Below are positions 61,575 to 64,000 of a DNA stretch of 64,000 nucleotides, in pieces. The notes under the pieces are model-generated. The model did no database searches. It saw only the letters and a program-made list of their open reading frames with translations, and was not told the origin of the DNA. The stretch covers positions 62,001 through 126,000 of the forward strand of contig NZ_FOUG01000012.1 of the NCBI RefSeq assembly GCF_900114785.1, written 5' to 3'. Position numbers and translations under genes: made by a program. Positions within the stretch are counted from its first letter, which is position 1. Each line of letters begins with the position of its first letter. The DNA is from Variovorax sp. OV329. GTDB taxonomy: Bacteria > Pseudomonadota > Gammaproteobacteria > Burkholderiales > Burkholderiaceae_C.

Positions 61575-62230
61575 CGTGCGGCTGGCATCAGTTGCTGCAG
61601 ATCCTGCATGGAGGTCTTGCCGAAAGGCGTATTGGCAGGGGCTGCCGGCGCAGTGGCGCGCGCGGCTGGCGCGGTGGCTGCGGGTGCTGCCGATGCGGGC
61701 AGCACCGCCGGCGTCGGGGCTGCCGGCGCAACACCCTGTGCGATGGCCGGGCCTTGACCCGCAGGCGACGCGGCGGCCGTCTGGGTGGACACCGCGAGGC
61801 TGCCGCCGTAGGCCAGCGAGGGAAGCTCGGCCCGTGCCTGTGCCTCGCTCACCATGGAGAAGGTCGGTCGGCCGACCAGGAGCCCGAAGCCGATGCCCAT
61901 TGCCACGTACGAGACCGCCATCGGCTGCACCTTCACGTTGAGGGTGGCCTCGGTCTCGGTCTTCGCGCTGGCGCGGTATTCGCCGGCAGGGCGGTCAACG
62001 AAAAAGAAGCTGTTGGGCTGGGAGGTGCCGACGAGTTGGCCGTTCAGCCTGACCTCGGGTTGCACGGCCGCGCCCAGGGCGGATGCGCGATAGAAGAAGA
62101 CGCGCCCCTGTTCCTTCTCGAGCGGAGGAAGCTTTCCCTCGATCTCCATGTAGCGCGGGCCTGTGGCCCCACAGCCCACGAGGCACAGCGCCGCGGCGGC
62201 CATGCCCATCCAACTCAGCCAACGCATCAT
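61571..62230 (-). CDS. DUF2846 lipoprotein
   Basis: This 219-residue protein has the lipobox ALCLVGCGAT, then a DUF2846 core: GRVFFYRASALGAAVQPEV, LNGQLVGTSQPNSFFFVDRPAGEYRAS. An Ala/Pro-rich tail of 60 residues follows. MMRWLSWMGM is the natural start; the ORF is 47 codons longer. It is translationally coupled to the degenerate protease gene downstream. Confidence 0.82.
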   Translation of the reverse strand: MMRWLSWMGMAAAALCLVGCGATGPRYMEIEGKLPPLEKEQGRVFFYRASALGAAVQPEVRLNGQLVGTSQPNSFFFVDRPAGEYRASAKTETEATLNVKVQPMAVSYVAMGIGFGLLVGRPTFSMVSEAQARAELPSLAYGGSLAVSTQTAAASPAGQGPAIAQGVAPAAPTPAVLPASAAPAATAPAARATAPAAPANTPFGKTSMQDLQQLMPAAR

Positions 62231-62313
62231 CGCGCCATCTCCAATGGTGGTTCTGCGCGGGATGCTACACGTTGTTACATGCCTCCTTGGCGAGCAGTTG
62301 CGGGCATGTAGCG

Positions 62314-63162
62314 CTAGCGAAACACCACAGTCCGATGCCCGTTCAACAGCACCCGGTGCTCCGAATGCCACTTCACCGCGCGGGCGAGCACCTGGCTCTC
62401 GGTGTCGCGGCCACGTGCCGTGAGGTCTTCAACGGTGTCGGTGTGGTCGGCGCGGGCCACGTCCTGCTCGATGATCGGGCCTTCGTCCAGGTCGGCCGTC
62501 ACGTAGTGGGCGGTGGCGCCGATCAGCTTCACGCCGCGGTCATGGGCCTGGTAGTAGGGTTTGGCGCCCTTGAAGCTGGGCAGGAAGGAGTGGTGGATGT
62601 TGATGGCGCGGCCCTGCAGCTTGGTGCACAGGTCGTTGCTCAGCACCTGCATGTAGCGGGCCAGCACCACCAGCTCGGCGCCTTCCTCCTGGATGATCTC
62701 GAATTGCTTCGCCTCGGCATGCGCCTTGGTGGCCGCCGTCACCGGGATGTGGTGGAAGGGCACGTTGTAGCTGGCGGCCAGCTGGTAGAACTCGCGGTGG
62801 TTCGAGACGATGGCGCGGATGTCGATGGCCAGCAGGCCGCTCTTCCAGCGGAACAGCAGGTCGTTCAGGCAGTGGCCTTCCTTGCTGACCATGATCACCG
62901 TCTTCATCGGCAACTGGGCGGCGTGCAGCTGCCAGTTCATGCCGAAGCCCTGGGCGAAGCCTTCCAGGTCGGCCTTCAGCTCGGTTTCGCTGCGATCTCC
63001 GCAGGCGAAGCGCACGCGCATGAAGAACAGGCCGGTGCCGTGGTCGTTGTACTGGGCCGCTTCTTCGATGTTGCCCCCGCGCTCCAGCAAGAAGCCGGAG
63101 ACGGCATGGACGATGCCGGTGCGGTCGGGACAGGAGAGATTGAGGATGTACGCGGGATTCAT
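62314..63162 (-). CDS. purU: Formyltetrahydrofolate deformylase
   Basis: This 282-residue enzyme has an N-terminal ACT domain (YILNLSCPDRTGIVHAVSGFL) and a formyl-transferase-like domain with YMQVLSNDLCTKLQGRAINI, HHSFLPSFKGAKPYYQAHDR and GATAHYVTADLDEGPIIEQD. It hydrolyses 10-formyl-THF to formate and THF. The conserved HHSFLPSF and Asp in DLDEGPI are present. Confidence 0.95.
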   Translation of the reverse strand: MNPAYILNLSCPDRTGIVHAVSGFLLERGGNIEEAAQYNDHGTGLFFMRVRFACGDRSETELKADLEGFAQGFGMNWQLHAAQLPMKTVIMVSKEGHCLNDLLFRWKSGLLAIDIRAIVSNHREFYQLAASYNVPFHHIPVTAATKAHAEAKQFEIIQEEGAELVVLARYMQVLSNDLCTKLQGRAINIHHSFLPSFKGAKPYYQAHDRGVKLIGATAHYVTADLDEGPIIEQDVARADHTDTVEDLTARGRDTESQVLARAVKWHSEHRVLLNGHRTVVFR

Positions 63163-63189
63163 AGAGCCCGCGATTGTCGCAAAGCCCGC

Positions 63190-64000
63190 TCAGGCCGGCT
63201 CGAAGCGGTACAAATCCGCCGGATTGCGCACCAGGATCTGCTCGCGCAGGGTGGCCGACGGCGCGATCCGGGCGAGGGCGTCGACCAGGGCGCCGTCGTC
63301 AGGGACGTGCCAGTGGTTGGGGTGCGGCCAGTCGGTGCCCCAGACGCACTGATCCGGAAACTCGGCGGCCAGCAGGCCGGCCAGCTCGATCCCATCCGAG
63401 TAGTCCGCCCGTTTCGAAATCCGGTCGATGCCGCTGAGCTTGACCCAGGTGCGGTCCCGGCCCGCGCGCAGCTGCGATCGCAGCGCCCTGAAGTCGGCGT
63501 GCCCTGGTCCCAGCGCGGCGTCGACCCGGCCCATGTGGTCGATGACCACCTGCACGGCGCTCTCCCCGATCAGCCGGGCGAGCGAATGGATCAGCGGCCC
63601 CTCGATCTGCAGCTGAAGGTGCATGTCCAGCGCGGCGAGCCGCCGGGTCAGTGCCAGCACGGGACCAGCGTCGCGGGCCACGGCCTCGGCGCTCATGAAG
63701 TTGAAGCGCACGCCCCGCAAGCCCGCTGCGGCCAGCCGCGCCAATTCCGCATCGGGCACGTCGGACGGCACCAGCGCCACGCCGAGGTAGCGCCCGCCAC
63801 CGGCGGCGATGGCGTCCTCCACCACCCGGTTGTCGAAGCCGTGCACCAGCGACTGCACGATCACGCAGCGGCCGATGCCCAGCCGGCGGTGCAGGGCGAA
63901 CAGGGCCTCCCTGGGCGCGTCGCCCGGCCGGATGGCCGAGGCCGCATCGAAGGGAAAGCGCGCCAGCGGCCCGAAGACATGCACGTGCGCATCGCAGGCC
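63190..64000 (-). CDS. Amidohydrolase (2-pyrone-4,6-dicarboxylate lactonase-like), partial
   Basis: The gene runs off the right edge. The visible C-terminal 270 residues include DAHVHVFGP at the edge, the HxH metal site, RGVRFNFMSAEAV, VQVVIDHMGRVDAALG, VKLSGIDRISK and WGTDWPHPNHWHVP with the catalytic Asp. This is the amidohydrolase_2/LigI group that opens lactones or decarboxylates aromatic acids. The start codon is outside the window. Confidence 0.88.
   Translation of the reverse strand, partial: ACDAHVHVFGPLARFPFDAASAIRPGDAPREALFALHRRLGIGRCVIVQSLVHGFDNRVVEDAIAAGGGRYLGVALVPSDVPDAELARLAAAGLRGVRFNFMSAEAVARDAGPVLALTRRLAALDMHLQLQIEGPLIHSLARLIGESAVQVVIDHMGRVDAALGPGHADFRALRSQLRAGRDRTWVKLSGIDRISKRADYSDGIELAGLLAAEFPDQCVWGTDWPHPNHWHVPDDGALVDALARIAPSATLREQILVRNPADLYRFEPA

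Noticed and set aside
1..64000. Mobile elements, prophage, integrons or CRISPR arrays
   Set aside because: No transposase, integrase, phage structural gene, terminal inverted repeat pair or spaced repeat array was seen anywhere in the window.

Overview
The window is a 64 kb piece of a GC-rich betaproteobacterial chromosome. Gene content and gene order suggest the Comamonadaceae (Variovorax/Acidovorax-like): pilT-pilU next to yggS, a dolP/diaA/yraN/rsmI neighbourhood, many LysR and TetR regulators, and periplasmic binding proteins. The genus is inferred from general style, not from any marker gene. There is no prophage, transposase, integrase, plasmid gene or CRISPR array. Genes are densely packed on both strands and most long overlapping frames are shadows of real genes.

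Region 1 (1-9.7 kb) is a guanidine-utilisation operon. A near-consensus sigma54 (-24/-12) promoter is followed by a guanidine-I (ykkC) riboswitch whose 3' end can refold into a terminator. The genes encode a three-part ABC importer, two DUF1989 carboxyguanidine deiminase subunits, a 1,216-residue biotin-dependent carboxylase (usually annotated urea carboxylase, here best read as guanidine carboxylase) and a TorF-like porin. A 2-oxoglutarate/Fe(II) oxygenase gene of the isopenicillin N synthase type is divergent and cut by the window edge. No allophanate hydrolase is present in the window.

Region 2 (9.7-25.8 kb) holds an ArgO/LysE exporter, a GrlR-like small protein, two TPM-domain proteins with LemA, and a run of small house-keeping or unknown genes on the plus strand. 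These are followed by a membrane-anchored cytochrome c, a complete RND efflux operon (MFP, RND pump, outer-membrane factor) with a divergent TetR repressor gene and an AcrR-type operator, and a tRNA-Arg(CCG). Region 3 (25.8-33.8 kb) is the rsmI / yraN-diaA-dolP neighbourhood, interrupted by a glycosyltransferase-like gene, then a 3-hydroxyisobutyrate-dehydrogenase-like gene, pilU, pilT and divergent yggS.

Region 4 (33.8-49.4 kb) contains a LysR-controlled MFS transporter / GAF protein / amidohydrolase operon of unknown substrate, two tandem DUF2242 lipoproteins, an aspartate decarboxylase operon with two tandem AspT-type antiporters, arginase with a LysR regulator, and a secreted M20 amidohydrolase. 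Region 5 (49.4-64 kb) contains an OmpA-family porin, and a TetR / binding-protein unit divergent from an acyl-CoA synthetase and a single-chain acyl-CoA carboxylase (BC, BCCP and CT in one 1,104-residue protein). It continues with two small secreted proteins carrying Asp-rich DRDGDGVPN repeats that share a roughly 50-bp upstream element, LrgAB, a frameshifted and catalytically degenerate trypsin-like gene coupled to a DUF2846 lipoprotein, purU, and a partial amidohydrolase.

Three areas most merit a second look. The first is the dual sigma54 plus riboswitch control and the oxygenase neighbour of the guanidine operon. The second is the acyl-CoA synthetase/single-chain carboxylase pair. The third is the repeated upstream element of the secreted Asp-repeat proteins. 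All family assignments were made by eye from motifs; no database search was run.
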